NCBI RefSeq assembly: GCF_022965805.1
Contig: NC_133105.1
Location: 30,892,311 to 30,956,310, forward strand
From: Primulina eburnea
Lineage: Eukaryota > Streptophyta > Magnoliopsida > Lamiales > Gesneriaceae
Direction of reading: 5' to 3'
DNA length: 64,000 bases
Shown here: piece after piece, positions 1 to 10,510 of the stretch
Numbering within the stretch: position 1 is the stretch's first letter
Layout of the letters: each line of letters begins with the position of its first letter
The notes under the pieces: model-generated
The model's input: the letters and a program-made list of their open reading frames with translations, nothing else
Told to the model about the DNA's origin: nothing
Databases searched by the model: none
Position numbers and translations under genes: made by a program

Positions 1-847
1 TTCAATTATGGTTAGCGTACAGTACGGTCCCTTCAACTCATATATCCCGACCGATTCGACAACCATTGGTTTATCGAGAGTTGTCAATGAATCGATACTA
101 TGTGTCATGTTGTAGTTGCATCGATGGTGTAATCTATGAAACCCCTTTCATAATTACCACCATACTCTGATCAGAGATTTCAATCTACATACACATTAGA
201 ACACATAGGATATCCATACCCGAAGGTAAGCGGTGAATCCCCGACTACAATGCATCGACTCCTATATGTTTCGACTATTCACCCAACCTTGCCACCTGAT
301 GACCCCATGAGAGTCGGTAAACAAGCCAAAGTGTAATTCTAGCACATAGAGTCTCAATGTTGTCCCGGGTCATAAGGACTAATGGTATACAATCATAAAC
401 TAGGACTATTCCACTCGATAAGTGAGAACCAATTGGAAAGTCCTTTTATGGAGGGTTGTTCATGTGCACTCTACAAGGAGCACCTATCTGCATGTTCAGG
501 ACATCACAATGTCCCCTACCAATGAAACATGGTACTCACATCGCAGATACTAGTCTCTAACTCGAGCGGCCTATATCCTTCTTAGTGGCGGCTGAATCGA
601 CTAGGAACCGTTTAGAATATACAGTATTCCAAATATGAGTTTCATGATACTCATCATATGAGCATCTCATATTCTTTCTACTATTTGTATATTCAAGGAC
701 TTTATCTATGCAACTAGCATGGGTATACAGATAAAGATGTGCCAATATAATAAATTCAAATATTATTAAAATAAAGATCGTTTATACATAGAGTTTCATC
801 GTGAACACTCGGCCAACACTTGACTCGACAGGGCACCTACTCTAACA
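1..847 (-). mobile_element. Ty1/copia LTR, 5' part, cut by window edge
   Basis: This is the reverse complement of the first part of the copia LTRs at 29673 and 39594, which start TGTTAGAGTAGGTG. On the minus strand the LTR begins at 847 and runs off the left edge. The bases just outside it (848 onward) do not resemble the copia polypurine tract AAGTGGGAGA, so this is a 5' LTR or a solo LTR, not a 3' LTR. Short open frames inside it are non-coding. Confidence 0.88.
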
Positions 848-2019
848 TCTCTGTCTGTGGTGCTCGTATCCCAATCGATATAAACCGATAACTCTGAGGG
901 ATATAAGCCTATGGTAGTTGATCAACTAATTGCATGCAATCTCTGACTATGTATCTATCAATCCAATAAAACATTTAAACTCTTTCTCTTTGGCATTTAA
1001 ACAACACTTTAGAAACTATACTCTTTGTATTCCCTTTTTAAATACAATAGAGACATACAATGTCTCCAATATATATACAATTGAATCAATACATAGTTAT
1101 GAAGTCAATAAAGGGAATAACACATTAAAATCTTTGAAACACAATACATATACTATCATGTGAGCACAATGGATGAAATTCCACTTACAAACCACAATAA
1201 CACCTTGAATCTAACTCTTGGTACACCACCTACAACAATAATCCATAAATAACACCAACATCAACTCAATATCCAAGTATCCAAGTCAAATAATCCATAA
1301 ATCCATAAACACAACAAACCTAGGATATCTCTTCTCCAAAAACCAAGAAATAAATCTACCAAAAGCTTACCTAAGCTTCCTAGAGCAACCAAGAACTTCG
1401 ATCTCAACTCGAAACTCCAACTAAATCCAAGAATCAAAGATGAGAAGTGAAGAAAATGGAGGAAAACCCTTGTTTTCTAAGAGAGAAACGAGAATGGAGG
1501 AGAAAAGAAAGGTAAAAAGTGAAGTCAACCATCCAAAAAGGTACTAAATATCTCGCCCATAACTCTACTCTTCATCACCGTGGGTGCGCTCCAACAAGCA
1601 CCGCGGGTGCGCTGAGCTCACGACACTCCACCAAAAATCCAAACTCGATGACCGCGGGTGCGGTCCTGCAATTACCGCGGGTGCGGTCTACACCGCGGGT
1701 GCGGTACTAACATCACCGCGGGTGCGGTGAATCCACGGTAAAACCCACAAATTCCAACAATTACGACCGCGGGTGCGGTCCTTACAATGAGTGCGGGTGC
1801 GGTGCTGCCACGGCCAAGACACAATCTAAGGCAACTAAAATCGAACCAAAACACTGAAACGAACAACCAACAACAACTAACACCTCAAGACAATAATAAC
1901 CAACAATACTATGGCCCATAATCACAACTCTAATCACACAACTAAACTTAGACTAAATCAATAAATCTATAACATACGAAAACTTAAACTGTACCGTACA
2001 CCGGGCTCGGCTAATACAG
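848..2019 (-). mobile_element. Unassigned LTR-like block (family U)
   Basis: This block lies between the copia LTR end and the point where viral sequence starts. It has no credible gene. Read on the minus strand it has the layout of an LTR promoter half: a cluster of ACCGC-N4-GCGGT hairpins followed by a C/T-rich stretch like a transcribed leader. I see no sequence similarity to the LTRs of A, C, D or E outside the hairpin motif. No second LTR, TSD or internal domain is visible, so calling it an LTR fragment is inference from architecture. Confidence 0.5.
1577..1803. repeat. Cluster of eight short hairpin motifs (ACCGC-GGGT-GCGGT type)
   Basis: Copies start near 1577, 1600, 1651, 1674, 1692, 1715, 1766 and 1790. 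Each has two 5-6 bp complementary arms around a GGGT spacer. Flanking bases extend some stems: GACCGC/GCGGTC at 1650 and 1765, CACCGC/GCGGTG at 1714. The same motif occurs in the LTRs of elements A, D and E. Confidence 0.9.
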
Positions 2020-2839
2020 TAAATGTCTTTGGGATGAGAATTTTATTTCAACATCACCATCTACATATTGAACTATACTGTCTAGTTTTCTAGATTCTTC
2101 TTTGATAGTAGGAGCAATATTCTCCATTTTCCAGATTTCTGGTAAAGTAACCTGATTCCAATTTATTGTTTTGGGAATCATAATATTACTTTTATTAATA
2201 TCGGTAATAAAGAGAGTAGTTTCTCCTCTTTTAGAACTAATTTGATTAGTATTAAATCTAAAATTAGAGATTGTAGAATTCATAACTTTATAACAAATTC
2301 TATATAATAGAACAACATTTTCTGTACCATCTATCATATCGAAGCCTTCAATTTTTATATTTAATGTGAGGGCTTTCATGATATTTGGATCAGAAAGAGA
2401 AATTGGGAATCTTCAAATTTTTTAATGAGGACTCTATTATTCCTAATAAGGAATCTTCAAATTTGTTAAGCCTTTGATCTCTTACTAAAATTAAGGCAGA
2501 AGTATTTAAACCTAATCTGGTAAGAGGTTTTAAACCTACTTGAATCATACCCAGATGCATAAATTTATAAGATTTCATATGAATATTTATAAGATTTTGA
2601 GATAACAAACAGAAAGAATCATATCCTCCTTTTAGGGGAATAGCTTCTTCTATAGTTTTTATAATATAGTCAGATTTAAAATTAAATCCTTTAGATCTAT
2701 ATATCTTCGTATTAGAAGATACTGGTAATTTCCAGTTTTGAATATTTTTCTCGAAATTTTCAGAAATAATTAATTCTTTATTTTTAGTATTACTACTTGA
2801 AGATTTATTCTTGTTAAAAGATCGTATTATTTTATCCAT
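2020..2839 (-). pseudogene. EPRV movement protein, truncated and broken
   Basis: The first ATG is at 2839 on the minus strand. The conceptual product matches the 30K-type movement protein of plant pararetroviruses, which opens plasmodesmata for cell-to-cell spread. Recognisable landmarks are GMIQVGLKPLTRLGLNTSA, RDQR and DSLLGIIESS. Compared with the other copies here, about 40 bp is missing near 2400, shifting the frame. A second segment (2379-2020) continues the C-terminal half and stops where block U begins. It follows the primer site and leader at 2840-3016, as in a viral genome. Confidence 0.85.
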
Positions 2840-3002
2840 TCAAGAATTTAGTAGATACGGTCAAGGATTTATCCCTACCTTACCCTTCAGCTTTACAGGA
2901 TTTATGGTACCCGACTTGTAGAGCTGCTACCTTCTTTAATAAGATAAAAGAATATGATATATTACAAGAATAAAACTTTATTGAAGATTTCTTTATGAAC
3001 AG

Positions 3003-3016
3003 TGGCTCTAATACCA
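3003..3016 (-). promoter_or_regulatory. EPRV primer-binding site (initiator Met tRNA)
   Basis: On the minus strand this reads TGGTATTAGAGCCA, one base from the caulimovirid tRNA-Met primer site. It lies between the small ORF and the movement protein, the expected place for the start of minus-strand DNA synthesis. Confidence 0.85.
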
Positions 3017-3107
3017 CTTACACAGAGATTAAGTTGAGATTACACGAGATTTAATCTCAAATAAACCACAAGTAAAGATTTAATCTTTGTTCTTCAAATC
3101 TTCAACT

Positions 3108-3347
3108 TTAAGCAGCAAGCTGTGAGCTCTGCTTCTCAAATGCCTTTAAGGTAATCTTGGATCTTTCCAAATGTGGATAAACAAACCACTGTTTATAAAC
3201 AGGATTTATCTCTGGATCTTTTAAACGATTTTCAAGATCTTCAATTTGATTTTTGATTAATTTAATTTTCTTTTTTAAGATTTTCAAATAATTTGCAAAC
3301 GGCATAATATAATCAAATGGAGGATCATAAATATAATCGTATGACAT
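3108..3347 (-). CDS. Small EPRV ORF with coiled-coil character, 79 residues
   Basis: This open frame lies between the intergenic promoter and the primer site. The middle (residues about 22-50) is rich in Lys, Glu, Ile and Leu with heptad-like spacing (LKKKIKLIKNQIEDLENRL), so a short coiled coil is likely. Small ORFs at this site are common in pararetrovirus leaders. A second copy at 26655-26852 has lost the first ATG but keeps the rest, and a third copy is cut (10200-10235). Function unknown; it may be a leader ORF rather than a functional protein. Confidence 0.5.
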   Translation of the reverse strand: MSYDYIYDPPFDYIMPFANYLKILKKKIKLIKNQIEDLENRLKDPEINPVYKQWFVYPHLERSKITLKAFEKQSSQLAA

Positions 3348-3614
3348 AAACTTACATAATTTGATGAAACTCGAAACTCGGAACTCAAGAACTGGAGAAA
3401 ACTTTGAAACTCTTATTCGGAGAATGTAGTAGAGAATTTTTGGTGTGTGGTTTACAAAGGATAACCACTCCTTTTATAGATACAAAGGAAAACAGTACTT
3501 CCAATACAATAAAGACACGTACACAAGATAAGATTACACTTTAATAATTTACAACAATAATGCAGGACTTTTAGTCGAGAAAGCTTGTGACTTCCAGCTC
3601 ACACATCCATTATC
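3348..3614 (-). promoter_or_regulatory. EPRV intergenic region with TATA box
   Basis: This gap lies between the second viral ORF and the small ORF. On the minus strand it has TCTATAAAAG (3471-3480), a strong TATA box, about 455 bp upstream of the primer site. That matches the single pregenomic-RNA promoter of caulimovirids. The second copy has the same box at 27018-27027. Activity cannot be judged from sequence. Confidence 0.7.
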
Positions 3615-4806
3615 TCATGCATTCAATAATGCGAATATGTCGTCACCCTCGTATGGGTCCTGAGCATCTTGTAGATCATCTTGATCAGTCATCTGTGTAT
3701 CGTCTTCCATTTTTTCCTTTCCTTTTGAGGAGGTTGATTCTTGAGTGGATAAGTTTGATTTTTCACCAAAAACTTTTGTAAACATAGAAGTAATGGTATC
3801 TTTGTCCAAATGTTGGAAAAGTTCTTTTAACAATGTGGTTTGTGTTGGGGTGTCATGATTCAAATTCCTCATAGTTTCTCTGGCAACTCCCAAAGCTATT
3901 ACTCCTTGTCGATCATAAACATTGCCTTCTGCAAAGAAGTCTTCTTTTCGCCACCATTTTATAAGAATTTTCCTAATTAATATTGTAGGAGCAAACTTAA
4001 TTTCAAATTTTTCTTTAGCCAGGTCTTGCAATCCATATTCCCATCGAATAATCCATGGAACATTATAATTAATGGCAAATTGAATCATGGCTGTTAAACC
4101 ATCCAACTGGGCATTAGCATTTTGGAACTTGACCAATATGTTCTTAACATTTCTGGGAAGGATGGAGGGCATTACCCCCCATGAGAAGAAAAAAGTTTTG
4201 AACCATGTGGGTATGAATTGATGAATATCGTCTAATTAGAATTTTATCCACCAAGAGTGTTTTCTTTGAGAATTCTGATATAATACAATGGTATCCCAAG
4301 CCATGATATAATCATGATAATTAAACATATTAGGCATTACCTGAAACGTGTTTAATTGTCTGGCTTGGCTGAGACAAACCCCAATTAGCGGCTGGGATAA
4401 TCTTTTTTATTATCATTTTTGAAAATGCATAATCTCGATTGCGATCCATATGTTGAATTTCAACTGATCCAGTTTCTATTAAAATTGTTTCAAAATAGTC
4501 TCGGGTTTTTCTACCCAATATGGGTTGTAAATCTTTAATCAAATAGCTTTGAGCTATATGAATAGGTGATAGACCTTTAAGGTCTTTATCAACAGGACAG
4601 CAATGAAGGCATCCTGATATTAAATAGTGATATTTTAAATCTTCTTTTGAACCCTTTAATGCAAATATTGCATTATGATAGTAATGAATTTCATAAGCAG
4701 TATCATCATCTGCAAATTCTTTAATTGGATCAAATTTTTCTTCTTCGGTAGAAGCCATATTAGGCTGAGGAACATTGGCCCCTCTTTTAAAGGGTGGTTT
4801 ATTCAT
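3615..4806 (-). pseudogene. EPRV second ORF, unknown function, broken
   Basis: The frame starts at 4806 and ends at 3615 with an acidic tail (DDLQDAQDPYEGDDIFALLNA-like end). It lies after RT/RNase H and before the intergenic promoter, where petuvirus/florendovirus-type genomes place a second ORF of unknown role and caulimoviruses place the transactivator. I see no motif that decides its function. A 2-base deletion near 4372 breaks the frame relative to the second copy, and a TAA at 4236-4238 separates two halves that are otherwise in frame. The same TAA is in the copy at 27162-28355. The C-terminal 185 residues differ at six positions between copies. Confidence 0.7.
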
Positions 4807-6409
4807 CGGCTTTTTTCCGGTTGTTGGTCTCTTTAGAACCGTCTTCCAAGGTTGATCCCTGCAAAAATTCTCTGGTTAGAAAATCTGGTAAAGAATTAGA
4901 TTTTCCAGATATATGTGCAATATCAAAATCAAAACATGCTAATATAGCTTGCCATCTAGCAAATATTTGTTTAGATGCTATTACTTTAACATCTTTTAAA
5001 AGAATATCTTTAGCAGATTTGCAATCAACCCTTAATAAAAATTTCTTATATAAAAGATCACTTTCAAATTTTATAATACATTTAAAAATTGAAAGAATTT
5101 CTTACTTTATTGTAGAATAATTCTTTTGATTATTATTCTAAGTTCCAGAAGTATATCTCACAAGAATTTCTTTTGATGTATTATCTAATTTTTGTTTAAG
5201 TATTCCTCCATATCCAATATCAGAGGCGTCTGTTTCAACTATTTTGAATGCTTCAGGATTAGCAATAGATAAACAAGGGAGTTGTTTAACTCTTTCTTTT
5301 ATTTTCTGTATTGCTAAAGTATGACTATCAGTCCATGGTTGAGGATTTTTCTTCAACCTTTGAAATAATAATTTACAATCTTGAGCCAGATCTTTATAAA
5401 AATCTCCTATATAATTAAGACTTCCAAGAAATCTTTGTAATTGATTTACATCAGTGATTTTATCAAGAAATTTATCAGCAAAAACAATTGCTCTTTCAAT
5501 AGGAATTATTATTCCATTTTCAATATAATGTCCTAAGAATTTTATCTTAGTTTGAAAAAGTTTTACTTTTTTCTGATTTACTGCCAATCCAGCTTTTTTA
5601 GTAAGTTGAATAAATATATTCAGATGTTTAAAATGCTGATCAATATTATCGAAATATATAAGAACATCATCTATATAAACAATAATATAATCTATATATG
5701 AATTATAAATTTCATTCATTATATTTTGGAATTCCATTGGAGCATTTTTTAATCCAAATGGCATTACATTCCATTCGTAATGGCCAAATTGTACAGTAAA
5801 AGCTGTTTTATATGTATCTTCCTCTTTTAGAAGAATCTGATAGAATCCTGATTTTAAATCAAAAGAAGAGAATATTTTCCCCTTAAATAATCTATTTAAT
5901 AAATATCTTTTATTTGGTAATGGATGCTTTATCCATTTTAACGCTTTATTAAGAGGTTTATAATTGATAACAAGTCTTGGAGCTCCTCTCTCAATTTCTG
6001 CTGTATTTTCTACATAAAATGCTGGACAACTCCAAGGACTATTACTTGGTCTTATCAATTCTTTTTTAAGAAGACTATCAATTTCTTCTTTGCAATAATT
6101 TAAAAGTCTAGGTCCCATAGCTATAGGCCTAGCTTTAGTAGGAATTTTTTCCTCAATAAAATCATCCGTATAAGGCAGACTAACTTGATGTTTATTCCTG
6201 TTCCAAAAGGCATTAGGAACATCAGCACAAATTTCTTTAGATATATTTTCTGAAATAATTTTTATTTTTTCTTGAATTTTCTCAGAATTTATTTTCTCTT
6301 TAATATTTTTAAAAAGAACTTAATTTTTTAATGAAGTGACAAAATTTTCTTTATTGTTTACTGTTTTTTGTAAAATATTTATAGATTTTGAAACAGGTAT
6401 AGTGGTAAA
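4807..6409 (-). pseudogene. EPRV reverse transcriptase / RNase H
   Basis: On the minus strand this runs from a pol linker (from 6409) into RT. Visible are the RT entry ELIRPSNSPWSCPAFYV, the finger FDLKSGFYQI, the palm GLKNAPMEFQ and the catalytic VYIDDVLIY near 5660-5680. RNase H follows with the metal-binding TDASDIGYGG. The longest frame is 326 residues (6118-5138). A TAA near 6320 breaks the linker, and a TAG at about 5138 truncates RNase H. The product would copy viral pregenomic RNA to DNA in capsids. At 6409 the viral sequence switches strand. Confidence 0.88.
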
Positions 6410-7141
6410 GCCGAAGGGTAAGGTAGGGATAAATCCTTGACCGTATCTACTAAATTCTTGAATGGAAAAAATAATACGATCTTTTAACAAGAATAAATCT
6501 TCAAGTAGTAATACTAAAAATAAAGAATTAATTATTTCTGAAAATTTCGAGAAAAATATTCAAAACTGGAAATTACCATTATCTTCTAATACGAAGATAT
6601 ATAGATCTAAATGATTTAATTTTAAATCTGACTATATTATAAAAACTATAGAAGAAGCTATTACCCTAAAAGGAGGATATGATTCTTTACGTTTGTTATC
6701 TCAAAATCTTATAAATATTCATATGAAATCTTATAAATTTATGCATCTGGGTATGATTCAAGTAGGTTTAAAACCTCTTACCAGATTAGGTTTAAATACT
6801 TCCGCCTTAATTTTAGTAAGAGATCAAAGGCATAACAAATTTGAAGATTCCTTATTAGGAATAATAGAGTCATCATTATGTGAAGGACCAATACATTTTA
6901 GTTGTTTTCCCAATTTCCAAATTTCTCTTTCTTATCCAAATATCATTAAAGCCCTCACATTAAATATAAAAACTGAAGGCTTCGATATGATAGATGGTAC
7001 AGAAAATGTTGTTCTATTATATAGATTTGTTATAAATTTATGAATTCTACAATCTCTAATTTTAGATTTAATACTAATCAAATTAGTTCTAAAAGAGGAT
7101 AAACTACTCTCTTTATTACCGAAATTAATAAAAGTAATATT
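6410..7141 (+). pseudogene. EPRV leader and movement protein, plus-strand copy, broken
   Basis: Sequence from 6410 is the viral leader in the opposite orientation to the adjoining pol. The movement-protein ATG is at 6462. A TGA at about 6611 and a frameshift near 7025 break it. The central part (6693-7043) keeps GMIQVGLKPLTRLGLNTSA and RDQRHNKFEDSLLGIIESS. The C-terminal part continues in the long frame from 7142. Confidence 0.85.
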
Positions 7142-9835
7142 ATGATTCCCAAAACAATAAATTGGAATCAGGTTACTTTACCAGAAATCTGGAAAATGGA
7201 GAATATTGCTCCTACTATCAAAGAAGAATCTAGAAAACTAGAAAGTATAGTTCAATATGTAGATGGTGATGTTGAAATAAAATTCTCATCCCAAAGACAT
7301 TTACGGATCAAACTCCCAGAAGAAAGTAGAAATTCTACTTCTTCTATATCTGATTTTGAAAAAATTAGTATATCTGGTCTTCAAAAGACTAAAGATAATA
7401 TATCTCAACCAGAATATAAGGTTGATCTTCCTGAATCTTGCACTTCTCGTTTTCAAAGAAGTTATTTTGTTAATAATAGAAAATCATATTCGCCTACTTT
7501 TTCTGATATGGGTTATAATGTTATGGTTATTAATTATAATCCTATTCAAAAAAGTTTAGAAAAGGTTAAAAACTTAGATAAGAAAAAATGGTTTTTAAGT
7601 TGTTTAAACTCAAAGCAACAAGTTTTATATTCTTTAAGATATAAAGAATGGGTAGAAGAAACTAAATTAAATTTAGATTTTTTCAAATGGTTAGAAAATT
7701 TATATTTCCCAGCAAGAAATAAAATATTTCCAAATTTTACCGATGAGTCTTTTATAAATACTCTTGAATCAACATATAAATTATATGTTCATGAAACTGG
7801 AGAAGAATCTTGTGAGTTTCATCCCCCTTTTACTACTTTACAAATTAAAAAGGGAAATAAAGAGATTTATGCTACTCCCATAAAATCTGAAATAGGACAT
7901 GGTAATTTTGACCATATAATTCAGCAAAATAATTTCACTAACCTCACTTTACATTCTTTAAGAAATCAAACCACTAGGATAGAAGAAATTCTTTCTAAAC
8001 CTAAACAAGAAATATCTAGAGGAGAAAGTTCTAAAGCCTTGATGATAAAACCTCCCCCTAATCTTAAGCAAGAAAAATTTCTTTTAAGCTCTAAAAAAGA
8101 TGAAGACTTTATGGAAGGTCTAATAGACCGATTACAAAAAATAAATATAAAAGAAAAATGTTCTATTTCGGTAATTACCAAAGATGAACAACTTGAAAAT
8201 TCTTCAAGTTCTTCTGAAGATGAAATACAGATTAATGAAATGCATAAAGTATCAATTGTAAAACCTTTTTATAAAAAGGCAAAACCTATAGATCTTCAAA
8301 TTGAAGAAAAGAAAGATTATGTTCAGTTTAATGGTGAAGCCATTACTGAATGGAATATAGATGGGAAATCTGAATATCAGATTAAAACTGTTATTAAACA
8401 AATGTTAATATACTCTTCTGCCGCAAAAATAAAAGGACATAATGATAGGCAGATTGTTCAAGCAATTATTAATAGTTTTACTGGCCAACTTCAAGGTTGG
8501 TGGGATTTCTATCTTTCAAAAGATGCAAAGAATAAAATTCTTAACTCTTCTATAATTGATTTAAATGGAAGAGAAGAGTTTGATGCGGTTAATACACTTA
8601 TTTATACAATTCTATCTAATTTTATTGGAGCAAATGAACTTCAATTAGATAGATCTCAAGAACAATTAATGAATTTAAGATGTCCAACACTATCTGAATT
8701 CAGATGGTATAAAGATGTGTTTATGACAAAAGTTTTGACTAGAAATGATTGCAATGCAAATTTCTGGAAAGAAAAATTTATTTCTGGACTTCCAGTTCTT
8801 TTTGCTGAAAGAGTTAAAAATAGATTAAAATCTAAATCTCCAACAAATTCTATAGATTGGAGTATTCTTACATATGGAGATTTATCTGCAGAAATAACTG
8901 CAGAAGGTATAACTCTTTGTAATGATATCAAGTTAAAAAGGCAGCTTGATATGCAAAAAGAAGAAAACCGTAATATTATTGGTGACTTTTGTGAGCTAAT
9001 AGGCTTTCAACCAATACAATATCCTAAAAGAGATAAGAAAAGAAAAAGATTTCTTTTTAAAAGGAAGAAACATTATCCAAAAGATAAAGAAAAATCTAAA
9101 AAATATTCTAATAAAAGATTTAAAAAACCTATAAAAAATGATTCTACTAAAGTTCCAGTATGCTGGAAATGTGGAAAAATTGGACATAAGGCTAATAAAT
9201 GTTATGTCAAGAAAAAGATTAATAATATTAATATAAACAATGATGTAAAAGAATCTTTGATAAATATTCTTCTTAATAAAGAAGAAAATTTAAAACAAAA
9301 AGATTTTTATATCAATATTATTGATAATGAATTCTCTGAATATTCTAATAATAGTTCAGATAATGATTCTGAAATATCAGAAAACAAAATCTGTGATCCA
9401 GATTGTGATTGTGATACTTGTCTCATAAATTTTATGGGCTTAGAAATAAATGTTATAGCAAATGAAGAAACTTTTATTTTAGATCTCATAGATCAAATAA
9501 AAGACCCTATAGGAAAAAGGAAAGCTATAGAACATTATTTAAATATGGCAAATCACAAGCCTACTAAACTTGTACAAAATAGTGTACAAGAACATGAATT
9601 ATATTCTTATAATAAAATATTAGAAAAGGCAAAACAAAAAGTAAGAGAGCCTACTATCTCTGAATTAAAAGGAGAGATAGATCAGATAAAATCTGAAATA
9701 AAATATATAAAAGAAAGAGTAAATACTCTTAGTATTAATGATCATATTTGGGAAAAAGATTCTACTTCCGATGAAGAAGAAGAAGAAGAAAATATTTTAC
9801 CCAAAGATGATAATGAAATAAATCAAATGATATAG
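7142..9835 (+). CDS. EPRV movement-protein C-terminus plus coat region, 897 codons open
   Basis: This is the longest open frame in the viral remains. Residues 1 to about 100 are the movement-protein tail. The remainder is coat/nucleocapsid-like: an acidic Ser/Glu stretch near residue 355, a Trp-rich segment near 450 (QLQGWWDFYL), a Lys/Arg-rich tract and a CCHC zinc knuckle (CWKCGKIGHKANKC, residues about 674-687). A second Cys/Asp patch (DPDCDCDTC) and an acidic, coiled-coil-like C-terminus follow. The frame ends at a TAG where the second copy reads Trp (53463). The movement, coat, protease and polymerase regions were therefore probably one polyprotein. It is open by chance of limited decay; the first residues are missing. 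Confidence 0.8.
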   Translation: MIPKTINWNQVTLPEIWKMENIAPTIKEESRKLESIVQYVDGDVEIKFSSQRHLRIKLPEESRNSTSSISDFEKISISGLQKTKDNISQPEYKVDLPESCTSRFQRSYFVNNRKSYSPTFSDMGYNVMVINYNPIQKSLEKVKNLDKKKWFLSCLNSKQQVLYSLRYKEWVEETKLNLDFFKWLENLYFPARNKIFPNFTDESFINTLESTYKLYVHETGEESCEFHPPFTTLQIKKGNKEIYATPIKSEIGHGNFDHIIQQNNFTNLTLHSLRNQTTRIEEILSKPKQEISRGESSKALMIKPPPNLKQEKFLLSSKKDEDFMEGLIDRLQKINIKEKCSISVITKDEQLENSSSSSEDEIQINEMHKVSIVKPFYKKAKPIDLQIEEKKDYVQFNGEAITEWNIDGKSEYQIKTVIKQMLIYSSAAKIKGHNDRQIVQAIINSFTGQLQGWWDFYLSKDAKNKILNSSIIDLNGREEFDAVNTLIYTILSNFIGANELQLDRSQEQLMNLRCPTLSEFRWYKDVFMTKVLTRNDCNANFWKEKFISGLPVLFAERVKNRLKSKSPTNSIDWSILTYGDLSAEITAEGITLCNDIKLKRQLDMQKEENRNIIGDFCELIGFQPIQYPKRDKKRKRFLFKRKKHYPKDKEKSKKYSNKRFKKPIKNDSTKVPVCWKCGKIGHKANKCYVKKKINNININNDVKESLINILLNKEENLKQKDFYINIIDNEFSEYSNNSSDNDSEISENKICDPDCDCDTCLINFMGLEINVIANEETFILDLIDQIKDPIGKRKAIEHYLNMANHKPTKLVQNSVQEHELYSYNKILEKAKQKVREPTISELKGEIDQIKSEIKYIKERVNTLSINDHIWEKDSTSDEEEEEENILPKDDNEINQMI

Positions 9836-10103
9836 GTTAATAAAATTGATCAAATCATTTCTCAAAAATGGTATTCAAAAGTAACATTAATTATTAATAA
9901 AAAAATTTAAAATTACTATTGAAGCACTTCTGGATACAGGAGCTGATGTAAATTGCATCAGTGAAGGAATTGTTCCTTCCAAATATTATAAAAACACTAC
10001 TCAATTTATAACAGCTGCTAATAAACAACCTCTTATAGTTAATTACAAATTGTCTGATGTAGCAATATGCAATTCTGGAGTTTGTTTAAATAATACTTTT
10101 ATT
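9836..10103 (+). pseudogene. EPRV aspartic protease, truncated
   Basis: In line with the coat frame after its TAG, this stretch encodes a retroviral-type aspartic protease with the active-site motif LLDTGADVNCIS (near 9937-9972). One extra A in a poly-A run near 9900 shifts the frame compared with the copy at 53460. The reading breaks at 10103, where sequence switches to the opposite strand inside the primer-binding site. It would process the polyprotein. Confidence 0.82.
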
Positions 10104-10235
10104 CTGATACCACTTACACAGAGATTACACGAGATTTAATCTCAAATAAACCACAAGTAAAGATTTAATCTTTAATCTTCAAATCTTCAACTTTAAGCAG
10201 CAAGCTGTGAGCTCTGCTTCTCAAATGCCTTTAAA
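10104..10235 (-). other. EPRV primer site, leader part and small-ORF C-terminus (inverted fragment)
   Basis: On the minus strand this matches 3008-3145. It holds the last residues of the small ORF (FEKQSSQLAA) and ends within the primer site: only TGGTATCAG (10104-10112) remains before the plus-strand protease begins. Confidence 0.8.
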
Positions 10236-10510
10236 AGACTCATCGGTAAAATTTGGAAATATTTTATTTCTTGCTGGAAAATATAAATTTTCTAACCATT
10301 TGAAAAAATCTAAATTTATTTTAGTTTCTTCTACCCATTCTTTATATCTTAAAGAATATAAAACTTGTTGCTTTGAGTTTAAACAACTTAAAAAACCATT
10401 TTTTCTTATCTAAGTTTTTAACCTTTTCTAAACTTTTTTGAATAGGATTATAATTAATAACCATAACATTATAACCCATATCAGAAAAAGTAGGCGAATA
10501 ATGATTTTCT
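10236..10510 (-). pseudogene. EPRV coat N-terminal fragment
   Basis: This is the reverse complement of about 7480-7755, the start of the coat region (MGYNVMVINYNPIQKS through NFTDESF). It is joined directly to the small-ORF C-terminus at 10235, an abnormal fusion. On its other side a gypsy LTR begins at 10511. Confidence 0.82.

Noticed and set aside
1519..1866. Open frames encoding repeated TAGALSSRH/RGCAPT-type peptides
   Set aside because: These are translations of the GC-rich hairpin motif on both strands; they recur in each hairpin cluster with no start context or conserved frame.
7142..9835. Long open coat frame as sign of a replication-competent virus
   Set aside because: The start is within the movement protein, the frame ends at a stop before protease, neighbouring viral genes are broken and orientation flips on both sides. 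It is a remnant.
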